A DNA stretch of 64,000 bases from Comamonadaceae bacterium. Its GTDB lineage: Bacteria; Pseudomonadota; Gammaproteobacteria; Burkholderiales; Burkholderiaceae_C. The notes under the pieces are model-generated. The model worked only from the letters and a program-made list of their open reading frames with translations. It ran no database searches and had not been told where the DNA came from. Positions 18,567 through 26,676 of this stretch are shown here, one piece after another. Both the position numbers and the translations under genes were made by a program. Every line of letters starts with the position of its first letter. Positions within the stretch are counted from its first letter, which is position 1. The stretch spans positions 186,001 to 250,000 of the forward strand of contig CANFOS010000001.1 in the NCBI GenBank assembly GCA_947448735.1, read 5' to 3'.

Positions 18567-18884
18567 TTAGGGCGCGATGTCGCTGTTCTCTAAAGCAACA
18601 GGCCGGGCCGCACGGTGACCGGGCTTGCTGTTGATCTCAACATAAAACTGGTCTGCGCCGTCTGTGACGAGCGCATCGACCGCCGCCATGATTTCGGCAA
18701 CGTGCACGGTCGCGCAAGAGGCGTCGCTGATGCCAACCTTGCAGTCGAAGTCCCAAAAGTCAGCGCCTTCGGGCAGGACTTTGCTGCGTTCGCGTTTGAC
18801 GTACTTGCGAATGTCGTGCTTGCTGGCGTCCAGCAGGCGGTCGCGGTTTTTGCCTTCGATCTTGAGCGTGTAGGTTTTTTTCAA
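18567..18884 (-). CDS. DUF6172 family protein
   Basis: Small conserved protein of unknown function, 105 residues if started at the TTG at 18884, which gives the family-like N-terminus (M)KKTYTLKIEGKNRDRLLDASKHDIRKYVKRERSK. A longer frame from 19034 runs through the upstream gene and is rejected. It has a central acidic stretch and a C-terminus with FYVEINSKPGHR. It lies 17 bases after the stop of the Cys-rich gene, so the two are probably co-transcribed. The TTG start is inferred from homology-like sequence; the ribosome site is weak. Confidence 0.75.
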   Translation of the reverse strand: MKKTYTLKIEGKNRDRLLDASKHDIRKYVKRERSKVLPEGADFWDFDCKVGISDASCATVHVAEIMAAVDALVTDGADQFYVEINSKPGHRAARPVALENSDIAP

Positions 18885-18901
18885 ACTGTGCTCAAGTGAC
18901 T

Positions 18902-19156
18902 TCAGGTTTTGGCGCCAGCGGCTTGGGCGGCCAAGGTGGCGTCCAGCTCTTTGCACGACGGTGCGCACACGGCCTGCGACTTGCCCAGCACCTTGCGCGT
19001 GCCCATCAGCGAGCGGGCGCGGTGCTTGCCGCACATGAAGCAGGACATGGTGGCCGCACCAAACGAGGTGGTAGCGGCAAACGGGGAACCCGAAACTTTA
19101 GATTTGTAGCGCAAACCGTCAGCGAGTACAGCGGTTTTGGCGTCAGCTCTTGCCAT
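18902..19156 (-). CDS. Small cysteine-motif hypothetical protein
   Basis: The 84-residue product starts at the ATG at 19156 behind AGGAAAG. It contains MSCFMCGKHRARS and QAVCAPSCKE, two Cys pairs spaced about 30 residues apart, which resembles a zinc-ribbon or treble-clef metal site. I do not recognise a named family. It is the first gene of a two-gene unit with the DUF6172 gene. A longer frame to 19273 lacks a ribosome site. Confidence 0.65.
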   Translation of the reverse strand: MARADAKTAVLADGLRYKSKVSGSPFAATTSFGAATMSCFMCGKHRARSLMGTRKVLGKSQAVCAPSCKELDATLAAQAAGAKT

Positions 19157-19398
19157 GTTGTATGTCTTTCCTGGGTTGGGTGATGGTGGGCATGCTTGCG
19201 GGCCATGTCCGGTTCGAGAAGGCCGCTTGCGAGGATGTGAGTCTTTGCAGCGTGCTCTTATTGCGTCCAACAACTCTCTATTTTACAGCCAACGGTGCCG
19301 GCCTGCATTTGAGGGCAAATCAGGCCACGGGCTGAGGGCCAGAAAATATTGCTAAAGTCCAGTGATTTTCAAAAAAACACATACCCGAAAGTAATCTC

Positions 19399-19671
19399 AT
19401 GGCACGTTTAGTGAAATGCATCAAGCTTGGCGTTGAGTCTGAAGGCCTGGACTTCCCGCCCTACCCAGGCCCGCTGGGCAAGCGGCTGTGGGAAGAGGTC
19501 AGCAAGCAAGCGTGGGCCGACTGGATGAAGCAGCAAACCATGCTGGTCAATGAAAACCGCCTGAACCTGGCTGACCAGCGCGCGCGCCAGTACCTGGCCC
19601 GGCAGATGGAAAACCATTTCTTTGGCAGCGGCGCAGACGTGGTGCAGGGCTACACGCCGCCAGCGGCCTGA
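19399..19671 (+). CDS. yggX: YggX family Fe(2+)-trafficking / oxidative damage protection protein
   Basis: The 90-residue protein matches YggX throughout: [24 protein letters not shown], with the family's single conserved Cys (residue 7), a central [18 protein letters not shown] and a C-terminal [12 protein letters not shown]. YggX is linked to protection of labile iron-sulfur clusters from oxidation in Salmonella and E. coli. The mnmC frame follows closely and happens to be in the same reading frame after the YggX stop. Confidence 0.95.
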   Translation: MARLVKCIKLGVESEGLDFPPYPGPLGKRLWEEVSKQAWADWMKQQTMLVNENRLNLADQRARQYLARQMENHFFGSGADVVQGYTPPAA

Positions 19672-19686
19672 CCCGGCACCAGCTGC

Positions 19687-21366
19687 TTGCACGCCACGAC
19701 GCATCTTGAGATTGGCGCTAGCGACAGCCAGCATTTTTTGCGTGCCTGGCAGACTTGGCGGGCCAACCCGCAGCGCCAGCGCATGCTGCACTACGTGGCG
19801 CTTTGTAGCGACAGTTACCAAAGCGCCCCAAGCGATGCCGACCTGAAGCCACTGGCCGAACAGCTGGATGCGCAGCTTTGGGGCCTGTTGCCGGGTTTTC
19901 ACCGTCTGGTCTTTGACGATGGCCAGGTGCTGCTGACGCTTTGCGTGGGCGAGCTCCAGACGCTGCTCAAGCAGCAGCAATTTGAAGCGGACTCGGTGTT
20001 TTTGCACACGCCAGCACTGGCTGGCCTGGACACGCTTTACACCGTCAAAGCCATTGCCCGCCTGTGCCAGCGCGGCGCGGTTTTAACCGCGTCGCCTGCT
20101 GATTTTTCAGGGCAGGACGCTTTACACGGGGCATTGAGGCAATGCGGGTTTGACATCACCCAGCCAGACGGTTGGCAGGCGGTTTACAACCCGGCCTGGC
20201 GCTCCAAAAAATCATCTGCCGCCGTTCAGCCCGGGACCTGTGTGGTGGTGGGTGCCGGCCTGGCCGGTGCGGCGGTGGCCAGCAGCCTGGCGCGGCGCGG
20301 CTGGGCTGTCACGGTGTTGGACGCCGCCAGTCAGCCCGCCAGCGGCGCGTCCAGCCTGCCTGCGGGCCTGCTGGTGCCGCACACCTCGCCAGACGACAGC
20401 CCTCTGTCGCGCCTGTCACGCTGCGGGGTGCGCATCACCTTGCAGCAGGCACGCGCCGTTTTGAAGCACGGCACCGATTGGGGCCACACCGGTGTGTTGC
20501 AGCGCGACCTGGACGGCTCACTGCATCTGCCGTCAAGCTGGGCGCATGATCAGCCGCCAGCTGGCGACTGGTGCGGTCGCGCCTCGCCAAGAACCTTGGC
20601 AGCGGCAGGCTTGCCAACCGACAGCCCGGCCCTGTGGCACGCCCAAGCTGGCTGGGTCAAACCGGCAGCGCTGGTCAGGGCCTGGCTGGCTGCGCCGGGC
20701 GTTGTGTGGCGTGGTGGTGCAGAAGTGGCGCAATTGAAACCCTCCACCGAAGTTGGTGGCAACTGGCAGTTGCTGGACGCCACTGGCCAGCTGCTGGCCG
20801 AGGCAGACCTGGTGGTGTTCAGTGCAGGCTATGCCAGCCAGGCTTTGGCCGAAGCGGCGGGCGCAGCAGCGCCTGTTTTGCAGGCCATTCGCGGCCAGGT
20901 CAGCGTCGGTTTGCAAGCCGATTCAGACCCGCTACCGCCCTTTCCTGTCAATGGCCACGGCGGGCTGATATCGGCCGTCACGACGCCAGACGGGCCTCTG
21001 TGGCTGATGGGGGCCAGTTACGAGCGTGACGCGATGCAGCCAGCCGTCAAACAACCAGACCACGCCGACAACCTGAGCCGCCTGCAAACCCTGCTACCCC
21101 ACGCGGCTGATGCCTTGATCGACCAATTCAGCCCTGAACGGGCCCAAGGCTGGGCCGGCATACGCTGCGCCACCCCCAACCGCCTGCCACTGGTCATGCC
21201 ACTGGTCACGCCGTTTGATGCGGCAAATTTGTGGCTGTGTACTGGCATGGGTTCGCGCGGTTTGAGCTTTGCCGCTTTGTGCGGCGAGCTGCTGGCGGCG
21301 CAGCTGCATGGCGAGCCGCTTCCGGTGGAAAAGCGGCTGGCAGTGTCGATGCAGCAGACCCAATAA
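19687..21366 (+). CDS. mnmC: MnmC-like tRNA 5-methylaminomethyl-2-thiouridine oxidoreductase with degenerate N-terminal methyltransferase part
   Basis: MnmC matures the wobble uridine of certain tRNAs; its FAD domain removes the carboxymethyl group and its methyltransferase domain then methylates. The product has about 559 residues. The FAD-binding motif VVVGAGLAGAAVASSLARRGW lies near residue 185, and the oxidoreductase domain continues to a C-terminal CTGMGSRGLSFAALCGELLA. The N-terminal 180 residues resemble only the later part of the methyltransferase domain. The glycine-rich SAM loop normally seen before FLxAW is replaced by EIGASDSQHFLRAW, and about 70 residues are missing. The only start after the YggX stop in this frame is TTG at 19687, which is weak. 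Methyl transfer is therefore doubtful. Confidence 0.85.
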   Translation: MHATTHLEIGASDSQHFLRAWQTWRANPQRQRMLHYVALCSDSYQSAPSDADLKPLAEQLDAQLWGLLPGFHRLVFDDGQVLLTLCVGELQTLLKQQQFEADSVFLHTPALAGLDTLYTVKAIARLCQRGAVLTASPADFSGQDALHGALRQCGFDITQPDGWQAVYNPAWRSKKSSAAVQPGTCVVVGAGLAGAAVASSLARRGWAVTVLDAASQPASGASSLPAGLLVPHTSPDDSPLSRLSRCGVRITLQQARAVLKHGTDWGHTGVLQRDLDGSLHLPSSWAHDQPPAGDWCGRASPRTLAAAGLPTDSPALWHAQAGWVKPAALVRAWLAAPGVVWRGGAEVAQLKPSTEVGGNWQLLDATGQLLAEADLVVFSAGYASQALAEAAGAAAPVLQAIRGQVSVGLQADSDPLPPFPVNGHGGLISAVTTPDGPLWLMGASYERDAMQPAVKQPDHADNLSRLQTLLPHAADALIDQFSPERAQGWAGIRCATPNRLPLVMPLVTPFDAANLWLCTGMGSRGLSFAALCGELLAAQLHGEPLPVEKRLAVSMQQTQ

Positions 21367-21425
21367 TTGCTATAAAGTCAGGAGCTACTAGCCCAGGTAT
21401 TTATTGGGCTACAGACCGATTTGAC
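21367..21425 (+). repeat. AT-type dispersed repeat, 3' of mnmC
   Basis: Clear copy with AGGAGCTACTAGCCCAGG, TTATTGGGCTACAG and CCGATTTGA. AGCCCAGGTATTTATTGGGCT can fold as a hairpin, so it may act as terminator between the convergent mnmC and binding-protein genes. Confidence 0.7.
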
Positions 21426-21484
21426 TCGCAAAAGCGCTCAGGCCTGTGTTGGCTTTTGGCGAGCGTCTTCAGCCGTGTTTGGCC

Positions 21485-22696
21485 TTATTTCATCGCCTCG
21501 GCCGGCCGGCGCGCCTTCACATAGGCGTCACTCGGCAGATACGCCTTGCCGTCGGCGTAACGCCAATGCACCATCGTGCCCTTGTTGCCGCGCACGTCGA
21601 GCTTACCAACGTACGCGCCCATGGTCGATTGATGGTCAATCGCGCGGAACTCGGCTGGGCCGAACGGTGTGGAGAACTTCAGGCCGCGCAGGGCTGTGAC
21701 GAGCTTTTCGTTGTCGGTTGAGTTGGCTTTTTTGATGGCCGCAAAAATCGCCTGCATGGTGGCGTAACCCACCACCGATCCGACTTTGGGGTACTCGTTA
21801 AAGCGGCGGTAGTAGTTGGCAGCAAAACTGGCGTGCTCGCGTGAGTCGATCTGGTCCCACGGGTAACCGGTGACGATCCAGCCCTTGGGTGTTTCATCTT
21901 TCAACACCTCCAGGTATTCAGGCTCGCCTGACAGCAGGGAGACCACCGGCGTTTTCGGGAAGATGCCGCGCTGGTTGCCTTCACGCACCAGCTTGGCCAG
22001 ATCTGCGCCAAAGGTCACATTGAAAATTGCGTCGGGCTTGCTTTGCAGGGTGGCTTGCAGCGTGGTGCCGGCGTCGAGTTTGCCCAGGGCGGGCCACTGT
22101 TCGCTGACAAATTCCACGTCAGGCCGTTTGGCCTTCAGCAGCTCTTTAAAACTGGCCACGGCGCTTTGACCGTACTCATAGTTGGGCGCGATGGTCGCCC
22201 AGCGCTTGGCGGGCATCTTGGCGGCTTCTTCAACCAGCATGGCGGCCTGCATATAAGTGCTGGGGCGCAGGCGGAAGGTGTAGCGGTTGCCTTTGTCCCA
22301 CACGATAGCGTCAGCCAGTGGCTCGCTGGCAATGAAGACGCGCTTGTTTTTTTGTGCATGGTCGGCCAGCGCCAAACCAACGTTGGATAAAAAACCACCC
22401 GCCAGCACATCGACTTTTTCTTTCGATGTCAGTTCAATCGCGTGGCGCAGCGCTTCTTCTGGCTTGCCGGCATCGTCACGGGCAATCACCTCCACCTTGC
22501 GGCCCAGCAAACCGCCCGCCGTGTTGATCTCTTCAACGGCAAGTTGCCAGCCGTTACGGTAAGGAAGCGTGAACTGCGCAATGGTCGAATAGCTGTTGAT
22601 CTCGCCAATCTTGATGGGAGCCTTGTCGGCGCTGTGGGCCATGGCGGCGAAGCCCCACAGGGCAGCCAGCAACAGCGTGCGTATTTTCAATCTCAC
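21485..22696 (-). CDS. Branched-chain amino-acid type ABC transporter substrate-binding protein
   Basis: Periplasmic binding protein of the LivK/Leu-Ile-Val family (type 1 fold), 403 residues. The GTG start at 22696 follows GGAGAAACCC and gives a signal peptide (MRLKIRTLLLAALWGFAAMAHSA). The mature part begins DKAPIKIGEINSYSTIAQFTLPYRNGWQLAVEEINTAGG, typical of the family; a longer frame to 22825 lacks a ribosome site. No permease or ATPase gene is adjacent, so it is either an orphan or serves a transporter elsewhere. The ligand is unknown. Confidence 0.88.
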   Translation of the reverse strand: MRLKIRTLLLAALWGFAAMAHSADKAPIKIGEINSYSTIAQFTLPYRNGWQLAVEEINTAGGLLGRKVEVIARDDAGKPEEALRHAIELTSKEKVDVLAGGFLSNVGLALADHAQKNKRVFIASEPLADAIVWDKGNRYTFRLRPSTYMQAAMLVEEAAKMPAKRWATIAPNYEYGQSAVASFKELLKAKRPDVEFVSEQWPALGKLDAGTTLQATLQSKPDAIFNVTFGADLAKLVREGNQRGIFPKTPVVSLLSGEPEYLEVLKDETPKGWIVTGYPWDQIDSREHASFAANYYRRFNEYPKVGSVVGYATMQAIFAAIKKANSTDNEKLVTALRGLKFSTPFGPAEFRAIDHQSTMGAYVGKLDVRGNKGTMVHWRYADGKAYLPSDAYVKARRPAEAMK

Positions 22697-22883
22697 GGGT
22701 TTCTCCAAAAATAACGGGTGCAACGCAGCAGGTGACCAAACGTTTTGCCATGCACCGAAGTGTGGCACTGTACCAGCGTCACATGACCCGTGCACAGATG
22801 CACGGTATGAACGTCCAGCGACCATTCAATACAGATTTCGCGGCGCAGCGGCCAAACCCCGGCAAACCCGCATGAACACTGTT

Positions 22884-22904
22884 GAATAAGCTTATTCGAA
22901 TAAG
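22884..22904. promoter_or_regulatory. Overlapping palindromes upstream of the sulfate-assimilation operon
   Basis: GAATAAGCTTATTC (22884-22897) and TTATTCGAATAA (22892-22903) are both perfect palindromes and overlap. They lie 56-76 bases before the first ATG of the operon, in an AT-rich stretch. They are a plausible operator, for example for a CysB-type LysR regulator, but the regulator is inferred only from position. Confidence 0.45.
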
Positions 22905-22959
22905 AGAACAACGAAACTGTTGTTTGTGTTTATATGCATTACACCTACATTGCACCGTC

Positions 22960-23763
22960 ATGCAGGAATTTCTCCCCCACTTTGCCTTCATATTTGCCGG
23001 TTTTGCCGTCGGCCTTGTCGTCGGCCTGACAGGCGTGGGCGGCGGCTCGCTGATGACGCCGCTGCTGATCTTCGTCTTTGGCATCAAGCCGCACTTGGCC
23101 ATTGGTACCGACTTGCTGTTTGCAGCGTTCACCAAAATGGGCGGCACCGTGAGTCTGGCGCGGCACCGGCTGATCGACTGGCGCGTGGTGGGCCAGGTGG
23201 CGCTCGGTAGCGTACCGGCCACGCTCATCACGCTGCAAGTGCTCAAAGCCCTTGGCCCGGCCAATCCGGCGACCCAACATGTGATGACGTCGACGCTGGG
23301 TGTGGCGCTGCTTCTGACAGCCGTGGCCACCCTGTACAAGGCGGTGCGCGGCAAGTCTGCCCCGCGGCAGATTGCGCCTGAGCAACTGGCCGCCGCCACC
23401 CAGGCGCCTCACTGGGCCTTGCCGGTGCTGTTTGGGGCGGTGATTGGCACGCTGGTCACCCTCACATCGGTCGGTGCAGGCGCCATTGGCGTCATTGTGC
23501 TGATGCTGCTTTACCCCGCCCTGCCCCTGCCGCGCATTGTGGCGGCAGACATCGCCCATGCCGTACCGCTCACCCTTGTCGCGGGCATGGGCCATGCGTG
23601 GATGGGCTCGGTCGACTGGATGCTGCTTGCTAAACTGCTGGCTGGGTCGATTCCGGGCATTTGGCTCGGTACCCTGCTGATGAGAAAAACCCCAGACCGG
23701 GTGATTCGCTCCCTTTTGTCCGTGCTGCTGGCCTACGCCGGACTCAAATTGATTGCCATTTAA
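22960..23763 (+). CDS. TauE/SafE family sulfite/anion exporter
   Basis: Membrane protein of 267 residues with about eight hydrophobic segments, matching TauE/SafE: the N-terminal half has GLVVGLTGVGGGSLMTPLLI and the C-terminal half the related VTLTSVGAGAIGVIVLMLLYP, an internal duplication typical of the family. The ATG at 22960 gives the normal N-terminus; a longer frame from 22882 includes the palindromic operator region and is unlikely. It precedes the siroheme reductase gene by 7 bases, and the operon context suggests handling of sulfite or a related sulfur anion. Confidence 0.88.
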   Translation: MQEFLPHFAFIFAGFAVGLVVGLTGVGGGSLMTPLLIFVFGIKPHLAIGTDLLFAAFTKMGGTVSLARHRLIDWRVVGQVALGSVPATLITLQVLKALGPANPATQHVMTSTLGVALLLTAVATLYKAVRGKSAPRQIAPEQLAAATQAPHWALPVLFGAVIGTLVTLTSVGAGAIGVIVLMLLYPALPLPRIVAADIAHAVPLTLVAGMGHAWMGSVDWMLLAKLLAGSIPGIWLGTLLMRKTPDRVIRSLLSVLLAYAGLKLIAI

Positions 23764-23770
23764 TTCAACC

Positions 23771-25591
23771 ATGTACCAATACACCGACTTTGACCGTCAA
23801 TTCGTGCGCGCCCGCGCCAGCCAGTACCGCGACCAGCTCACGCGCTGGCAGGCTGGGCAATTGCCTGAGGCAGAATTTCGCCCGCTGCGCCTGCAAAACG
23901 GCTGGTATGTGCAGCGCTATTCGCCCATGCTGCGAGTGGCCGTGCCTTATGGTGAACTGAACGCAGCGCAGCTGCGTGTGCTGGCCACCATTGCGCGTGA
24001 CTACGACCAACCCAACGACGCGCTGTTCAAGGGCGCGCAGGCGGCGCAAGACAAGCTGGGTGATATTCCTTTGCCCCATGGCGAGTCGGTCAAAACCCAT
24101 CTGACCAAAGGCTACGCCCACTTCACCACACGCCAGAACGTACAGTACAACTGGATTCCGATCGACAAATCAGCCGACGTGATGGACCTGCTGGCCAGCG
24201 TCAACATGCACGGCATTCAGACCAGCGGCAACTGCATTCGCAACATCACCAGCGACGAGCGTGCCGGCATTGCCGCCGATGAGCTGGCAGACCCGCGCCC
24301 GTTTGCTGAAATCATGCGCCAGTGGAGCACGCTGCACCCCGAGTTCGCATTTTTGCCGCGCAAGTTCAAAATCGCGATCACCGGTGCGCTGGAAGACCGC
24401 GCCGCCACTGCCTGGCACGACGTGGGCCTGCACATGGTCAAGAGTGCTGACGGCCTGCTGGGCTTTAAAGTGCTGGTGGGTGGCGGCATGGGCCGCACAC
24501 CAATTGTGGCCAGCACCATCCGTGAATTTTTACCCTGGCACCAGATTCTCAATTACCTGGAAGCCATCGTTCGCGCCTACAACCGTTTTGGCCGCCGCGA
24601 CAACATCTACAAGGCGCGCATCAAGATTCTGGTCAAGGCGGAAGGCCAGTCCTTCTTTGACCAGGTCGAAGCCGAGTACAAAGACATTGTTGAAATCGAT
24701 GGCGCGCCGCACACCATCACCCAGGCCGAGCTGGACCGGGTGTCCGCGTCTTTCGTCGCACCCGACCTGAGCTGCAACCGCAGCGATGCCGAGGCCAAAA
24801 TAGCCAACATCTTGCGCGCCGCCGCAGAGGACGACGTCGAGTTTGGCCGCTGGCTCCAGCAAAACGTCGCCCCGCACAAAAACCCGGACTTGCGCATCGT
24901 CACGCTGTCGTTCAAGCGTCTGGGCCAGGCACCCGGCGACGCCACCGCTGACCAGTTAGACCTGGCCGCCGACTTGGCTGACCACTTTTCAGCCGGCGAA
25001 GTGCGTGTCACGCACGACCAAAACCTGGTGCTGCCCTGGGTGCGCTGCGACCAGCTGCCCGAGCTGTGGAAGGCGGCCCGCAAAGCCGGTTTTGCACGCC
25101 CCAACATTCGCCTGCTGACCGACATGATCGCCTGCCCGGGCGGCGATTTTTGCAGCCTGGCCAATGCGCGCAGCCTGCCGCTGGCCGAGGCCATCACACG
25201 CCGCTACCAAGACCTCGATGAGCTGCACGACCTGGGCGAGATTGACCTGCACATCAGCGGCTGCATCAATTCTTGCGGCCACCACCACAGCGGCCACATC
25301 GGCATTCTGGGCGTCGATAAAGACGGCAAAGAGTGGTACCAGATCACCCTGGGTGGCTCTGACGGCTCCACACTGTCTGGCGCACCTGCACTGGGCAAGG
25401 TGGTTGGCCCGTCGTTTTCAGCCGCTGAAGTGCCGGATGTGATTGAGGCTGTGCTCGGCGTGTACCGCGACCAGCGCCTGGCCAACCAGCCAGAGACGTT
25501 TATCGATGCGCTGCGCCGCCTGGGAAGCGAACCCTTCAAGCTGGCCGCCAACAGCGTGCGCCACCCGGCACAACAGGAAGAGACCCTTTGA
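23771..25591 (+). CDS. cysI: Assimilatory sulfite reductase hemoprotein (nitrite/sulfite reductase family)
   Basis: Siroheme and [4Fe-4S] enzyme that reduces sulfite to sulfide. The 606-residue protein has two ferredoxin-like half domains and two catalytic repeats. The cluster ligands are visible as IACPGGDFCSLANARS (C-x5-C) and ISGCINSCGHHHSGHIG (C-x3-C). The N-terminal half carries the related NIRNITSDE segment around residue 155-165, preceded by SGNCIRN. It is most likely sulfite rather than nitrite reductase because it sits in an operon with cysH, cysD and cysN. No flavoprotein CysJ is adjacent, so the electron donor is probably a ferredoxin (fdxA lies 3.7 kb downstream). Confidence 0.9.
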   Translation: MYQYTDFDRQFVRARASQYRDQLTRWQAGQLPEAEFRPLRLQNGWYVQRYSPMLRVAVPYGELNAAQLRVLATIARDYDQPNDALFKGAQAAQDKLGDIPLPHGESVKTHLTKGYAHFTTRQNVQYNWIPIDKSADVMDLLASVNMHGIQTSGNCIRNITSDERAGIAADELADPRPFAEIMRQWSTLHPEFAFLPRKFKIAITGALEDRAATAWHDVGLHMVKSADGLLGFKVLVGGGMGRTPIVASTIREFLPWHQILNYLEAIVRAYNRFGRRDNIYKARIKILVKAEGQSFFDQVEAEYKDIVEIDGAPHTITQAELDRVSASFVAPDLSCNRSDAEAKIANILRAAAEDDVEFGRWLQQNVAPHKNPDLRIVTLSFKRLGQAPGDATADQLDLAADLADHFSAGEVRVTHDQNLVLPWVRCDQLPELWKAARKAGFARPNIRLLTDMIACPGGDFCSLANARSLPLAEAITRRYQDLDELHDLGEIDLHISGCINSCGHHHSGHIGILGVDKDGKEWYQITLGGSDGSTLSGAPALGKVVGPSFSAAEVPDVIEAVLGVYRDQRLANQPETFIDALRRLGSEPFKLAANSVRHPAQQEETL

Positions 25592-26010
25592 CCAAGACCT
25601 TGTCTACTATGAAATTAATAGCTACTCCCTCATATATTCATGGGCCTGAAGGCCAAAATGCTTCCCCAAACAGCATCCAGATCGCCAACTCGGACGATCC
25701 GCGCGATGTGCCCTTGGCCGGGGTTGAACGCATTGAGCTGAACTTCCCCAAATTCACCGACGGCCGCGCTTTCAGCCAGGCGTTTTTGCTCAGCCGCCGG
25801 CTGGGCTTCAAAGGCGAGATTGTGGCCACAGGCGACGTGTTGATTGACCAGCTCGCACAAATGCAGCGCAGCGGCTTTACCGCAGCCGTGTTGCGTGCGG
25901 ACCAGCCGCTAGATGTCGCAGAGCGCGTGCTGGCCACCTACCCCGGCTTTGATGTGGGCGCCTATCAGGGCGACGCGGTGCATGTCAGCCCCCATTTTGT
26001 GGCGGCCTGA
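25588..26010 (+). CDS. DUF934 family protein of the sulfate-assimilation operon
   Basis: Small protein of unknown biochemical role that is commonly found between cysI and cysH in proteobacteria. It has 140 residues if started at the TTG at 25588, which overlaps the cysI stop (TTGA) and follows AGGAAGAG; an ATG at 25609 is the alternative but lacks a ribosome site. The family core is RIELNFPKFTDGRAFSQAFLLSRRLGF, then GDVLIDQLAQMQRSGF. The first 25 residues or so are encoded by an AT-type dispersed repeat and look non-native. Confidence 0.85.
   Translation: MTKTLSTMKLIATPSYIHGPEGQNASPNSIQIANSDDPRDVPLAGVERIELNFPKFTDGRAFSQAFLLSRRLGFKGEIVATGDVLIDQLAQMQRSGFTAAVLRADQPLDVAERVLATYPGFDVGAYQGDAVHVSPHFVAA
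25604..25660 (+). repeat. AT-type dispersed repeat inside the DUF934 coding start
   Basis: TATGAAATTAATAGCTACTC followed by TCATATATTCATGGGCC matches the AT-type repeat, here in frame with the start of the DUF934 gene. Confidence 0.6.
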
Positions 26011-26011
26011 C

Positions 26012-26650
26012 ATGACCGACGTGACTCCAATGGGCGTAGAGCTCGCACACATCAACGCATCTTTGGGCCGCAACGCACAAGGCCTGGTGGACTGGGCCGT
26101 GGGATTGAACCAGCCGGCCATCATCACCACCAACTTTCGCCCCTTTGAGGCCGTCATCCTGCACATGGTGACGCGCGCCCATCCCAAAGTACCGGTGGTC
26201 TGGATGGACAACGGCTACAACACCGAAGCCACCTACCGTTTTGCCGACGAAGTCACACAACTGCTCGGCCTTAACCTGCACATCTACCTGCCGCGCCGCT
26301 CGCGCGCGCACCGTGAGGCGGTAGAAGGTGCAACGCCAGCACTCGACGACCCGCGTCATGCCGCCTTCACTGAAGAAGTCAAGCTCGAGCCTTTTGCCAG
26401 AGCCCTGCGCGAGACCGCGCCCACCGTCTGGTTTACTGCCCTGCGCGCCACCGATACCGCCGTGCGCGCCCAGATGGAGCCGGTCAGCATCAACCCTGAC
26501 GGCCTCATCAAAGTCGCGCCCCTGCTGCACTGGTCGTCAAAAGACCTGCACGACTACTGCGAGATTCACGGCCTGCCCAACAATTTCGACTACCTGGACC
26601 CCACCAAAGGTGAAGACAACCGCGAATGCGGGCTGCACGTCGCACACTAA
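26012..26650 (+). CDS. cysH: Phosphoadenylyl-sulfate (or adenylyl-sulfate) reductase
   Basis: CysH reduces activated sulfate to sulfite using thioredoxin or glutaredoxin. With the ATG at 26012, one base after the DUF934 stop, the protein has 212 residues. It shows the nucleotide-binding region ITTNFRPFEAVILHMV, then VWMDNGYNTEATYRFAD, and the C-terminal catalytic Cys in NRECGLHVAH. The Cys pairs that bind the [4Fe-4S] cluster of APS reductases are absent (the matching site reads FTEEVKLEPFARAL). This points to a PAPS-type or cluster-free enzyme, yet no APS kinase (cysC) is in the operon. Confidence 0.9.
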   Translation: MTDVTPMGVELAHINASLGRNAQGLVDWAVGLNQPAIITTNFRPFEAVILHMVTRAHPKVPVVWMDNGYNTEATYRFADEVTQLLGLNLHIYLPRRSRAHREAVEGATPALDDPRHAAFTEEVKLEPFARALRETAPTVWFTALRATDTAVRAQMEPVSINPDGLIKVAPLLHWSSKDLHDYCEIHGLPNNFDYLDPTKGEDNRECGLHVAH

Positions 26651-26676
26651 CTTTCTGCAAATCTAAAAAGCCCCAC

